Source: Flavobacterium sp. KS-LB2 (GTDB lineage Bacteria > Bacteroidota > Bacteroidia > Flavobacteriales > Flavobacteriaceae). Taken from it: 64,000 bases of DNA. Below, in pieces: positions 55,197 to 63,607 of the stretch. The notes below the pieces were generated by a model. It was given only the letters and a program-made list of their open reading frames with translations. It was not told the origin of the DNA and did no database searches. Made by a program: the position numbers and the translations under genes. The stretch covers positions 558,001-622,000 of the forward strand of contig NZ_CP145904.1 of NCBI RefSeq assembly GCF_036895565.1. Direction: 5' to 3'. How positions within the stretch are numbered: the first letter of the stretch is position 1; every line of letters begins with the position of its first letter.

Positions 55197-56453
55197 CTAC
55201 AAGTCAAATTGTTTAATTTTTCTATATAAAGTCCGTTCTGAAATACCCAATTCATCTGCCGCGGCTTTTCGTTTTCCTTTATTTTTTTCTAATGATTTCT
55301 TAATCATTTCAATTTCTTTTTGTTCTAATCGTAACGTTTCTTCTTCTTCGATTGTTTCGGCAAAAAGATAATTGTCATGATGCTCTTGGTATAAATCATC
55401 AGTGTTTTGAGAAGCAATTAAAGATGCTCTCGGTTCTTCTTCAAAATCAATTTCACTATCGTTTTCTTTGGAACCGTATATTTTTTTAATCAAATGCTGA
55501 TTGGTTTCTTGCACTTTTGAACTTCCATTTTGAATCAATTCCAACGTTAATTTTTTCAAATCATTCAAATCACTTTTCATGTCAAAAAGGACTTTGTACA
55601 AAATTTCTCTTTCGGTACTAAAATCACTTTCGCTTTTCTTATCCTTTATAACAGATGGCAAATTGTTTCCCAAAACCGGTAGATATGATTGCAAAGTCAC
55701 TGCTGATATATCTCGATTCGTTTCTAAAACGGAAATTTGTTCGGCTACATTTCGCAATTGTCGGATATTACCGCTCCAACGGAATTTCTGCAATAATTGG
55801 ACAGCATTTTCATCCAGTTTTAAAGGTGGCATTTTGTATTTATGGGCAAAATCAGCAACGAATTTCCTGAATAACAAATGAATGTCATCTTTTCGATCGC
55901 GTAAAGGGGGCAAGGTAATATCCACTGTACTCAAACGATAATATAAATCTTCACGAAATTTCCCTTTTTCGATAGCATCAAATAAATTCACATTTGTAGC
56001 GGCTACAATTCGTACATCAGTTTTTTGAACCTGGGAAGAACCTACTTTTATAAATTCGCCATTTTCAAGAACACGTAACAAACGCACTTGAGTCGTCAAA
56101 GGCAATTCACCTACTTCATCCAGAAAAATAGTTCCTCCGTCAGCCACTTCGAAATAGCCTTCACGCGTATTAGTTGCGCCAGTAAAAGCACCTTTCTCAT
56201 GCCCGAAAAGTTCACTGTCAATCGTTCCTTCAGGAATAGCACCGCAGTTTACTGCAATATATTTGCCGTGTTTTCTATGAGAAAGGGAATGAATAATTCT
56301 AGGAATATTCTCTTTTCCCACACCGCTTTCTCCCGCTACTAAAACGGTAATATCAGTTGGAGCTACCTGAATGGCTTTTTCTATCGCACGGTTGAGCTTC
56401 GGGTCATTCCCGATAATCTCAAATCGTTGTTTTATAGCTTGAACTGATTCCAT
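55197..56453 (-). CDS. Sigma-54-dependent transcriptional activator lacking a receiver domain
   Basis: A 418-residue AAA+ enhancer-binding protein. The ATPase core starts near residue 15 and has the Walker A GESGVGKE, the sigma-54 contact loop GAFTGA, the Walker B GGTIFLDEVGEL and the arginine-finger region FREDLYYRLS. A Fis-type helix-turn-helix ends the protein (KRKAAADELGISERTLYRKI). There is no N-terminal receiver or other sensor domain; an acidic linker of ~110 residues separates ATPase and DNA-binding parts. What controls its activity is not visible. It lies between miaB and lptE. Confidence 0.92.
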   Translation of the reverse strand: MESVQAIKQRFEIIGNDPKLNRAIEKAIQVAPTDITVLVAGESGVGKENIPRIIHSLSHRKHGKYIAVNCGAIPEGTIDSELFGHEKGAFTGATNTREGYFEVADGGTIFLDEVGELPLTTQVRLLRVLENGEFIKVGSSQVQKTDVRIVAATNVNLFDAIEKGKFREDLYYRLSTVDITLPPLRDRKDDIHLLFRKFVADFAHKYKMPPLKLDENAVQLLQKFRWSGNIRQLRNVAEQISVLETNRDISAVTLQSYLPVLGNNLPSVIKDKKSESDFSTEREILYKVLFDMKSDLNDLKKLTLELIQNGSSKVQETNQHLIKKIYGSKENDSEIDFEEEPRASLIASQNTDDLYQEHHDNYLFAETIEEEETLRLEQKEIEMIKKSLEKNKGKRKAAADELGISERTLYRKIKQFDL

Positions 56454-56463
56454 ATTTTATTTT

Positions 56464-56531
56464 TGTTTAAAGTTATTTTTGTTTAAAGTTTCAAGTTATT
56501 GAGACAACTTTAAACCTTAAATTTTAAACTT
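56464..56531. repeat. GTTTAAAGTT inverted repeat between miaB and the sigma-54 activator
   Basis: GTTTAAAGTT occurs at 56465 and 56481, and its complement AACTTTAAAC at 56506-56515, giving a stem with a 15-base loop; TTTTAAAC follows. The 17-mer at 56481-56497 is identical to that in the groES-groEL gap. Confidence 0.65.
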
Positions 56532-56534
56532 TTC

Positions 56535-57980
56535 TTAATTCATTTCACTCAAACCAACTGCTTCTCCTTTCAAAGTTCCGCTGGTACAAGAAGTAATTCT
56601 CACATTCACAAAATCTCCAATCTTGTAATTCTCCTTTGGAAAAACTACCGTAATACTTTGCGAATTTCTTCCAGAAAATTCTTCTGTCGATTTTTTTGAA
56701 ACTTTTTCTACCAAAACTTCTACCGTTTGTCCAATGAATTCTTCACTGCGGAACCAAGCGTGTTTTTGTTGTAAATCTACAATTTCTTGTAATCTTCGCG
56801 CTTTCGTTTCCTCTGGCACATCGTCTTCCATTTTTCTTCCGGCTAATGTTCCCGGACGTTCGGAGTACGAATACATATAACCAAAATTATACTTCACATA
56901 TTCCATCAAGCTTATCGTGTCTTGATGATCTTCTTCAGTTTCTGTAGGGAAACCAGCAATCATATCCTGTGAAATCGAACTGTTTGGAATAATAGTTCTG
57001 ATTTTGTCAATCAAAGTCATGTATTCTTCACGCGTGTGCAAACGATTCATTTCCTTTAGAATTCTGTTACTTCCTGATTGTACCGGTAAGTGAATGTGCT
57101 TGCAAATATTAGGATGTTTGGCAATCACATGCAAGACACTTTCGTGCATATCCTGTGGATTGGATGTCGAAAATCGAATGCGCATTTTAGGAAAACCAAC
57201 AGCCACCATTTCGAGTAATTGGTCAAAATCTACTGCTGTTGCTTTCTGCATTTCGGTAGCATTCTCAAAATCTTTTTTCAAACCGCCGCCATACCATAAA
57301 TAACTATCCACGTTTTGTCCCAAAAGCGTAATCTCCTTAAAACCTTTGTCCCATAAATCCTGAATTTCAGTCATAATACTTTGCGGTTCTCGGCTGCGTT
57401 CACGTCCGCGGGTAAAAGGCACCACACAAAAAGTGCACATATTATCACAACCACGCGTGATAGAAACCAAAGCCGTAATTCCGTTGCTCATCAATCGAAC
57501 AGGCGAAATGTCACCGTAGGTTTCATCTTTCGACAAAATTACATTTATAGCATCGCGTCCTTCCTCTACTTCCATTAAAAGATTAGGTAAATCTTTATAC
57601 GCATCAGGACCTACAACAAGATCAACAATTTTTTCTTCTTCTAGGAATTTGTCTTTCAGTCGTTCAGCCATACAGCCCAAAACCCCGACTTTCATCTTTG
57701 GATTAATGCGTTTTACAGCATTGTATTTTTCTAGACGTTTACGAATAGTTTGCTCTGCCTTGTCTCGAATAGAACAGGTATTCACCAAAACCAAATCAGC
57801 TTCTTCTAGTATTTGAGTCGTATTATATCCACCTTCTGATAAAATAGAAGCTACGATTTCACTATCCGAAAAATTCATCGCACAGCCGTAACTCTCTATA
57901 AAAAGTTTTTTAGTATTCCCTAATTTGTGTTCTAAAACAAGACTTTCCCCTTGTTTACTTTCTTCAATAATCTTTTCCAT
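56535..57980 (-). CDS. miaB: tRNA-2-methylthio-N6-dimethylallyladenosine synthase MiaB
   Basis: MiaB adds a methylthio group to i6A37 of tRNAs using two iron-sulfur clusters. The 481-residue protein has the N-terminal UPF0004 domain (ESYGCAMNFSDSE, VNTCSIRDKAE, VGVLGCMAER, with three cluster Cys), the radical SAM domain with RGCDNMCTFCVVPFTRGRERSR, and a C-terminal TRAM domain (QTVEVLVEKVSK onward). Length fits the family. It is the first gene of the minus-strand series that runs to the sigma-54 activator. Confidence 0.97.
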   Translation of the reverse strand: MEKIIEESKQGESLVLEHKLGNTKKLFIESYGCAMNFSDSEIVASILSEGGYNTTQILEEADLVLVNTCSIRDKAEQTIRKRLEKYNAVKRINPKMKVGVLGCMAERLKDKFLEEEKIVDLVVGPDAYKDLPNLLMEVEEGRDAINVILSKDETYGDISPVRLMSNGITALVSITRGCDNMCTFCVVPFTRGRERSREPQSIMTEIQDLWDKGFKEITLLGQNVDSYLWYGGGLKKDFENATEMQKATAVDFDQLLEMVAVGFPKMRIRFSTSNPQDMHESVLHVIAKHPNICKHIHLPVQSGSNRILKEMNRLHTREEYMTLIDKIRTIIPNSSISQDMIAGFPTETEEDHQDTISLMEYVKYNFGYMYSYSERPGTLAGRKMEDDVPEETKARRLQEIVDLQQKHAWFRSEEFIGQTVEVLVEKVSKKSTEEFSGRNSQSITVVFPKENYKIGDFVNVRITSCTSGTLKGEAVGLSEMN

Positions 57981-58182
57981 CCTATGTTTTCAAAGTGCAA
58001 AGATAACGTAATTCAAATAAATATGACAAGATGTCAGATTAAGAATTAACACTATTTTAAGGTGTTTAAAAGAACGGATAAATTGGTCCAAAATTTATTA
58101 AATTTAAATGTGTTAAAACCCGCAATTCAACGATTAAATTGACTTTTAAAATTTAAAAAACTTAAAATTTAAAAAAATCATA

Positions 58183-58190
58183 TACTTTTG
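58183..58190 (+). promoter_or_regulatory. Putative -7 box of the topA promoter
   Basis: TACTTTTG matches TAnnTTTG, 21 bases before the topA start. The region just upstream holds two AAAATTTAAAAAA words (58148 and 58164); no TTG is found at -33. Confidence 0.45.
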
Positions 58191-58210
58191 CCGACATAAA
58201 CAATCGGAAT

Positions 58211-60727
58211 ATGGCAAAGAATTTAGTTATAGTGGAATCACCTGCAAAGGCAAAAACAATCGAAAAATTTCTAGGTAGTGATTTTCAGGTAGAGTCCAGT
58301 TACGGACATATTGCCGATTTACCATCCAAAGAAATTGGAGTAGATGTCGAAAATGGTTTCAAGCCTAAATATGAAGTTTCTGCCGATAAAAAAGCATTGG
58401 TCACCAAATTAAAAGGACTAGCTAAAAAAGCTGAAATGGTTTGGTTAGCAAGTGATGAGGATCGTGAGGGTGAGGCTATTTCTTGGCATTTAGCCGAAGA
58501 ATTAAAATTAGATAAGAAGAAGACTAAGCGTATTGTTTTTCATGAAATCACTAAAACTGCGATTCTAAAAGCAATTGATAATCCACGAGAAATCGATTAT
58601 AATTTAGTCAATGCACAACAAGCCCGTCGTGTTTTGGACAGATTAGTTGGTTATGAATTGTCGCCTGTACTTTGGAGAAAAATAAAAGGTGGACTTTCTG
58701 CAGGTCGTGTTCAATCGGTTTCCGTACGTTTGATTGTGGAACGGGAGCGTGAAATTCAAAATTTTAATGCAATTGCAACGTATTCTGTAGTAGCTGAATT
58801 TACGAATGAATCCGGAAAAACATTCAAAGCCAAACTACCTAAAAATTTCAATACTAAAAAAGAAGCCGAAGATTTTTTAAATAAAAATATTGGTTCTACA
58901 TATAAGGTAGCAGATTTAGAAACTAAACCTACCAAAAAATCACCAACTGGTCCATTTACAACTTCGACTTTGCAACAAGAAGCAGCTCGTAAATTGTATT
59001 TGCCTGTTGGGATTACCATGCAACTCGCACAACGTTTGTACGAAGCCGGACTTATTACTTATATGAGAACGGATAGTGTGAACTTATCAAAAGATGCGAT
59101 GGAAGCTGCTCAGGCTGAAATTATCAAATCCTACGGAAAAGAATTCTCAAAACCGCGAACATTTGTCAATAAAAGTAAAGGCGCACAAGAAGCACACGAG
59201 GCGATTCGTCCTACGGATATGTCTCGTCATACGGTAGATATCGATAGAGATCAAGCGCGGTTGTATGATTTGATTTGGAAAAGAACGTTGGCTTCGCAAA
59301 TGAGTGACGCACAATTAGAGCGTACAAACGTGAAAATTGAAGCAAATAATCACGGTGAAATATTCACGGCATCTGGAGAAGTATTGCTTTTTGAAGGTTT
59401 CTTGAAAGTATATTTAGAAGGTCATGATGACGATGAAGAAGAGCAAGAAGGGATGCTGCCTGCAATGAAAGTTAACGAAAAATTACAAAACAATTATATC
59501 TCAGCAACCGAAAGGTATTCAAGGGCGCCTGCAAGATTTACTGAGGCATCTTTGGTAAAAAAATTAGAGGAACTGGGAATTGGTCGTCCTTCTACTTATG
59601 CGCCAACGATTTCTACGATCATCAACAGAAATTATGTGGAGAAAGGAAATCTTGATGGTCAGGAAAGAAATTATACACAACTGACTTTACAATCCGGTAA
59701 AGTAGGAGAGAAGTTACTGAAAGAGAATACGGGTTCTGACAAAGGGAAATTAGTACCTACAGATATTGGAACTATTGTTACGGATTTCTTGGTGAAAAAT
59801 TTCGGAAATATTTTGGACTATAATTTTACAGCAAAAGTAGAACAGGATTTTGATGAAATTGCTGAAGGAAATATCGTCTGGACAAAAATGATGCAAGAAT
59901 TCTACGATCAATTTCACCCAAATGTGAAAGATGTAGAAGCGAATGCTGATAGAGAAAGTGGAGAAAGAATTTTAGGAACAGACCCAAAAACTGGAAAACC
60001 AGTATCGGTGCGTTTAGGTAAATTTGGACCTATGGCTCAAATTGGAGCTGCAGATGACGAAGAGAAAAAGTTTGCTAGTTTGATGAATGATCAAAATATT
60101 GGGAACATCACTTTAGAAGAAACCTTAAATTTATTCTTATTACCTAAAAATCTTGGAAACTATAAAGACGAAGAAGTAGAAGTTAGTAATGGTCGTTTTG
60201 GACCTTATATTCGCCATGGAGCTGCTTTTGTATCCTTGCCAAAAGGAGAAAATCCATTGGATGTAGATTTTGAGAGAGCAAAAGAATTAATAGACGAAAA
60301 AGCACTTGCTGATGCGCCAATTGCGGTTTATAAAGGAGAAGGTGTTCAAAAGGGAACTGGTCGTTTTGGTCCTTTTATCAAATGGAATGGTATTTTTATA
60401 AATGTAAGTAAGAAGTACAATTTTGATAATTTATCTCAAGGAGATATCGAAGCATTGATTGAAGATAAACTGCAAAAAAATATTGACAAGGTTCTTCATA
60501 ATTGGGAAGAAGAGGGGATTTTGGTCGAAAAAGCCCGTTGGGGACGTTCTGTTATTACGAAAGGCAAAATTAAAATTGAACTAAGTAAAGATGTTGATGC
60601 TACTAAATTGACATTAGCAGAAGTTCAGGAGATGATTGCCAAGAAAACACCTGCTAAAAAAACACCCGCTAAAAAAGTAGCAGCCAAAAAAGCACCAGCA
60701 AAGAAACCAGCAGTAAAAAAGAAATAA
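58211..60727 (+). CDS. topA: DNA topoisomerase I with Lys/Ala-rich tail
   Basis: TopA relaxes negative supercoils by single-strand cutting. The 838-residue protein has the TOPRIM domain (VIVESPAKAKTIEKFLG, ASDEDREGEAISWHL), and the active-site Tyr is in GLITYMRTDSV. The C-terminal half has several topoisomerase repeats without zinc-finger cysteines (GRFGPYIRHG, GRFGPFIKW). The last ~30 residues are a histone-H1-like tail of AKK-type repeats (TPAKK, APAKK), which should bind DNA through charge. A small ATG-gap of one base separates it from the next gene. Confidence 0.97.
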   Translation: MAKNLVIVESPAKAKTIEKFLGSDFQVESSYGHIADLPSKEIGVDVENGFKPKYEVSADKKALVTKLKGLAKKAEMVWLASDEDREGEAISWHLAEELKLDKKKTKRIVFHEITKTAILKAIDNPREIDYNLVNAQQARRVLDRLVGYELSPVLWRKIKGGLSAGRVQSVSVRLIVEREREIQNFNAIATYSVVAEFTNESGKTFKAKLPKNFNTKKEAEDFLNKNIGSTYKVADLETKPTKKSPTGPFTTSTLQQEAARKLYLPVGITMQLAQRLYEAGLITYMRTDSVNLSKDAMEAAQAEIIKSYGKEFSKPRTFVNKSKGAQEAHEAIRPTDMSRHTVDIDRDQARLYDLIWKRTLASQMSDAQLERTNVKIEANNHGEIFTASGEVLLFEGFLKVYLEGHDDDEEEQEGMLPAMKVNEKLQNNYISATERYSRAPARFTEASLVKKLEELGIGRPSTYAPTISTIINRNYVEKGNLDGQERNYTQLTLQSGKVGEKLLKENTGSDKGKLVPTDIGTIVTDFLVKNFGNILDYNFTAKVEQDFDEIAEGNIVWTKMMQEFYDQFHPNVKDVEANADRESGERILGTDPKTGKPVSVRLGKFGPMAQIGAADDEEKKFASLMNDQNIGNITLEETLNLFLLPKNLGNYKDEEVEVSNGRFGPYIRHGAAFVSLPKGENPLDVDFERAKELIDEKALADAPIAVYKGEGVQKGTGRFGPFIKWNGIFINVSKKYNFDNLSQGDIEALIEDKLQKNIDKVLHNWEEEGILVEKARWGRSVITKGKIKIELSKDVDATKLTLAEVQEMIAKKTPAKKTPAKKVAAKKAPAKKPAVKKK

Positions 60728-60728
60728 A

Positions 60729-61880
60729 ATGGAATTTGATTTTCTGAAGCCCGTAGATGATGAAGTTCTGATGTATATAAACGGACTCACTTCCCAGCAA
60801 TTAGGAAGTAAAATAGTATTACATACAGAAAAACAGTTTCCAGATTTAAATAAGATTCAAATTGCTGTAATAGGCGTTTTGGAGAATAGAGGAGATAAAA
60901 AAGCTGTTTCGGATGTTGATTTAATACCTGTTCGAAAAGAATTGTATGGCTTGTTTCCTGGAAATTGGGATGCCTCTATTGCTGATTTAGGGGATATTCT
61001 AGCTGGAAATACTGCTGAAGACACTTATTTTGCCTTAAAAAAAGTAGTTGCAAGTCTAGTCAAGAAAAAAATTACTCCTATAGTGATTGGCGGTTCACAA
61101 GATTTGACGTATGCACTTTACAGAGCTTATGATGATTTAGAACAAATGGTCAATTTAGTTTCCATTGATAATAAATTTGATTTTGGTAAGGATGAAGAGG
61201 AAGTTTCGGCTTCGTCTTATTTGACAAAAATAATTGTAGACGAACCGAATAATCTTTTCAATTATTGCAATATTGGATATCAAACGTATTTTAACTCGCA
61301 GGAAGAAATAGATTTGATAGAAAAATTGTTTTTTGATGCGTATCGATTAGGAGAAGTTTCGAATAATATCTCTATTTCGGAGCCCGTTTTTAGAGATGCC
61401 GATGTAGTAAGTATTGATTTAAATTCAGTTAAATCATCAGATTCTGGAAATTTCATTTCGTTTGCACCAAATGGTTTTAATGGAAAAGAAATTTGTTCGT
61501 TGTCTCGATATGCTGGAATAAGTGATAAAGTATCTTCGTTTGGGATATTCAACCATAATAATGCAGCACAAGAATCAGTATTGATTGCACAAGTGATTTG
61601 GTATTTCATCGAAGGCTTTCATTATCGCTCTAATGAGTATCCTTTTGGAAGTAAGGAAAATTATTTAAAATATATTGTTCCATTAGAGGAAGAGGAACTT
61701 GTTTTCTATAAAAGTGATAAAACGGATCGATGGTGGATTGAAATCCCATTTATTTCAAATGTTAATAATAAATTAAAAAGAAATACGTTATTACCTTGTT
61801 CTTATGAAGAATATTTATTGGCATGTAATCAAGAATTGCCTGAAAGATGGTGGAAGGCACAGCGTAAGAATATTTTGTAA
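60729..61880 (+). CDS. Arginase-fold protein with damaged metal site
   Basis: A 383-residue protein of the ureohydrolase (arginase/formiminoglutamase) fold. The motifs can be aligned, but several metal ligands are changed: GGSQD (121-125) has Gln124 where the family has His; DNKFD (147-151) has Lys149 where DAHxD has His; SIDLN (228-232) has Asn232 where SxDxD has Asp. An active dimanganese centre is therefore unlikely. It starts one base after topA and is followed by gldK after a terminator-like hairpin. It may be a pseudo-enzyme with a structural or sensing role. Databases may name such proteins formimidoylglutamase, which I would not accept from sequence. Confidence 0.82.
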   Translation: MEFDFLKPVDDEVLMYINGLTSQQLGSKIVLHTEKQFPDLNKIQIAVIGVLENRGDKKAVSDVDLIPVRKELYGLFPGNWDASIADLGDILAGNTAEDTYFALKKVVASLVKKKITPIVIGGSQDLTYALYRAYDDLEQMVNLVSIDNKFDFGKDEEEVSASSYLTKIIVDEPNNLFNYCNIGYQTYFNSQEEIDLIEKLFFDAYRLGEVSNNISISEPVFRDADVVSIDLNSVKSSDSGNFISFAPNGFNGKEICSLSRYAGISDKVSSFGIFNHNNAAQESVLIAQVIWYFIEGFHYRSNEYPFGSKENYLKYIVPLEEEELVFYKSDKTDRWWIEIPFISNVNNKLKRNTLLPCSYEEYLLACNQELPERWWKAQRKNIL

Positions 61881-61897
61881 TTAATTAGTAGTGATTT

Positions 61898-61936
61898 AGA
61901 CTTTGATTGTTAAAAATTGTTTAAAAATCAAAGTCT
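61898..61936 (+). terminator. Possible terminator after the arginase-fold gene
   Basis: AGACTTTGATT (61898-61908) pairs with AATCAAAGTCT (61926-61936), followed by TTTATAG. The 17-base loop is long and the T run short, so this is a weaker candidate. Confidence 0.6.
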
Positions 61937-61985
61937 TTTATAGTCGTAATAGTGTAAAAAAGATTAAAAAATCAATTTATATGTA

Positions 61986-62019
61986 TTTTATCGATTATTT
62001 TTGCGTTTTATCGATAAAA
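61986..62019 (+). promoter_or_regulatory. Operator-like TTTTATCGAT repeats before gldK
   Basis: TTTTATCGAT occurs at 61986-61995 and 62006-62015, exactly 20 bases apart. The second copy is part of the perfect 14-bp palindrome TTTTATCGATAAAA (62006-62019). The repeats lie just upstream of the predicted gldK promoter, with the binding protein unknown. Confidence 0.5.
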
Positions 62020-62045
62020 TATTTTTTTTGTATTTTATTTAACAT

Positions 62046-62053
62046 TATTTTTG
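62046..62053 (+). promoter_or_regulatory. Putative -7 box of the gldKL promoter
   Basis: TATTTTTG matches TAnnTTTG, 97 bases before the gldK start. A TTG at 62028-62030 is 15 bases upstream. A second match, TATTTTTG at 61996-62003, lies between the two operator-like repeats. Confidence 0.45.
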
Positions 62054-62149
62054 AGCTCAAATTATTTTCACGACAAAAATATTGTTTTATTAATAAATAA
62101 TAAATAGGTTTACACACTTATAAAATAATGAATAGATAACCAAATTTAT

Positions 62150-63553
62150 ATGAAGAAGTTCATTGCATATACGTCAATTTTGGCCCTTTTAATTGGCTGT
62201 GGTAAATCAAGTGATAAAGGAGAATTAGTTGGTATAAATGGAGGTAAGTGGCATCCTGAAAAGCCTTATGGAATGACTTTAATCCCTGGTGGAGCTTTCA
62301 TTATGGGTAAATCAGACGGGGATTTAGCTAATGTAGAAGATGCTCCTACTAAAACAGTTACTGTCCGCTCTTTTTATATGGACGAAACAGAAATTACCAA
62401 TAGTGAATACCGTCAATTTGTAGAATGGGTAAAAGATTCTACTATGAGAGTTCGATTAGCTATTCTAGCTGATGAAAGTGGACAAACAGCAGGAACTGCT
62501 AATGGGAAAGGTAAAAATGCCGGAAGTATAGGGGATTTTGCTTTTAATGATTCAGATCCTGAAAAAATGACGGCCTATGATAAATACATGTATGATAACT
62601 ATTATAGTGTAGGTACTGCTGATGATCCGTATGCGGGAAGAAAATTAAACAAAAAAGTAAAATTAATAAAAGATACTAAGTTGTATCCTGATGCGTATTA
62701 TGCGGAAGTTATGGATTCCATGTACTTGCCAATTGAGGCTTCCTACAATGGATTAAGAACTATCGATGTAAATAAATTAAAATTCCGTTACTCTTGGATG
62801 GATATTCAGGCTGCAGCAAAAGCTAAAGTTGGAAATAGAAAAAACTTTATTAGAACAGAAGAAGTAAAAGTATATCCTGATACTACAGTTTGGATCAAGG
62901 ATTATGCTTATTCTTATAACGAGCCTATGCACAACGATTATTTCTGGCACAAAGCTTATGGAGATTATCCAGTTGTAGGGGTTAAATGGACACAGGCAAA
63001 AGCTTTTTGTGCTTGGAGAACTTTAAATAAAAATACTTACATAAAATCTAAAAAGAAAGGTCACGATTTGATAAATTCTTTTAGATTGCCTACGGAGGCT
63101 GAATGGGAATATTCAGCTAGAGGTGGTTTAGAATCAGCTACTTATCCTTGGGGTGGCCCGTATACCAAAAATGATAGAGGTTGTTTTCTTGCTAATTTTA
63201 AACCTAATAGAGGGGATTATGCAGCAGATGAGGCTTTATATACTGTAGAAGCAAAGTCATATGAGCCAAACGGTTATAATCTTTATAATATGGCTGGAAA
63301 CGTTTCGGAATGGACAGATTCATCGTATGATCCAAATGCATATGAATATGTTTCTTCAATGAATCCTAATGTTCAGGATTATAAAAATCAAAGAAAAGTT
63401 GTTCGAGGCGGATCATGGAAAGACGTTGCTTATTTTTTACAAGTAAGTACTCGCGATCATGAATATGCAGATTCAGCAAGAAGTTATATTGGTTTTAGAA
63501 CTGTTCAAGATTATATGGGACTTCAAACCACTGGAAACGGTAAAAAGAAATAA
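62150..63553 (+). CDS. gldK: Gliding/type 9 secretion lipoprotein GldK
   Basis: GldK (PorK) is the outer-membrane-anchored lipoprotein that, with GldN, forms the periplasmic ring of the type 9 secretion system. The 467-residue protein has a lipoprotein signal (ending LLIGC, Cys17) and a sulfatase-modifying-factor (SUMF1/FGE-like) fold: TLIPGGAFIMG at the start, DETEITNSEYRQFVEW, RLPTEAEWEYSARGG, NVSEWTDSSYDP and VVRGGSWKD near the end. The formylglycine-generating activity is not expected in this family. gldL follows after 54 bases, as in the gldKLMN operon of F. johnsoniae. Confidence 0.96.
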   Translation: MKKFIAYTSILALLIGCGKSSDKGELVGINGGKWHPEKPYGMTLIPGGAFIMGKSDGDLANVEDAPTKTVTVRSFYMDETEITNSEYRQFVEWVKDSTMRVRLAILADESGQTAGTANGKGKNAGSIGDFAFNDSDPEKMTAYDKYMYDNYYSVGTADDPYAGRKLNKKVKLIKDTKLYPDAYYAEVMDSMYLPIEASYNGLRTIDVNKLKFRYSWMDIQAAAKAKVGNRKNFIRTEEVKVYPDTTVWIKDYAYSYNEPMHNDYFWHKAYGDYPVVGVKWTQAKAFCAWRTLNKNTYIKSKKKGHDLINSFRLPTEAEWEYSARGGLESATYPWGGPYTKNDRGCFLANFKPNRGDYAADEALYTVEAKSYEPNGYNLYNMAGNVSEWTDSSYDPNAYEYVSSMNPNVQDYKNQRKVVRGGSWKDVAYFLQVSTRDHEYADSARSYIGFRTVQDYMGLQTTGNGKKK

Positions 63554-63607
63554 TTACTAAACCCCTTTAAATAAAAAAAACCTACACTAACAAAAAAAAT
63601 TAAGATT

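Noticed and set aside
61903..62100. 65-codon open frame before gldK
   Set aside because: It covers the terminator-like hairpin, the TTTTATCGAT repeats and the promoter box, and encodes low-complexity Phe/Ile/Lys text.
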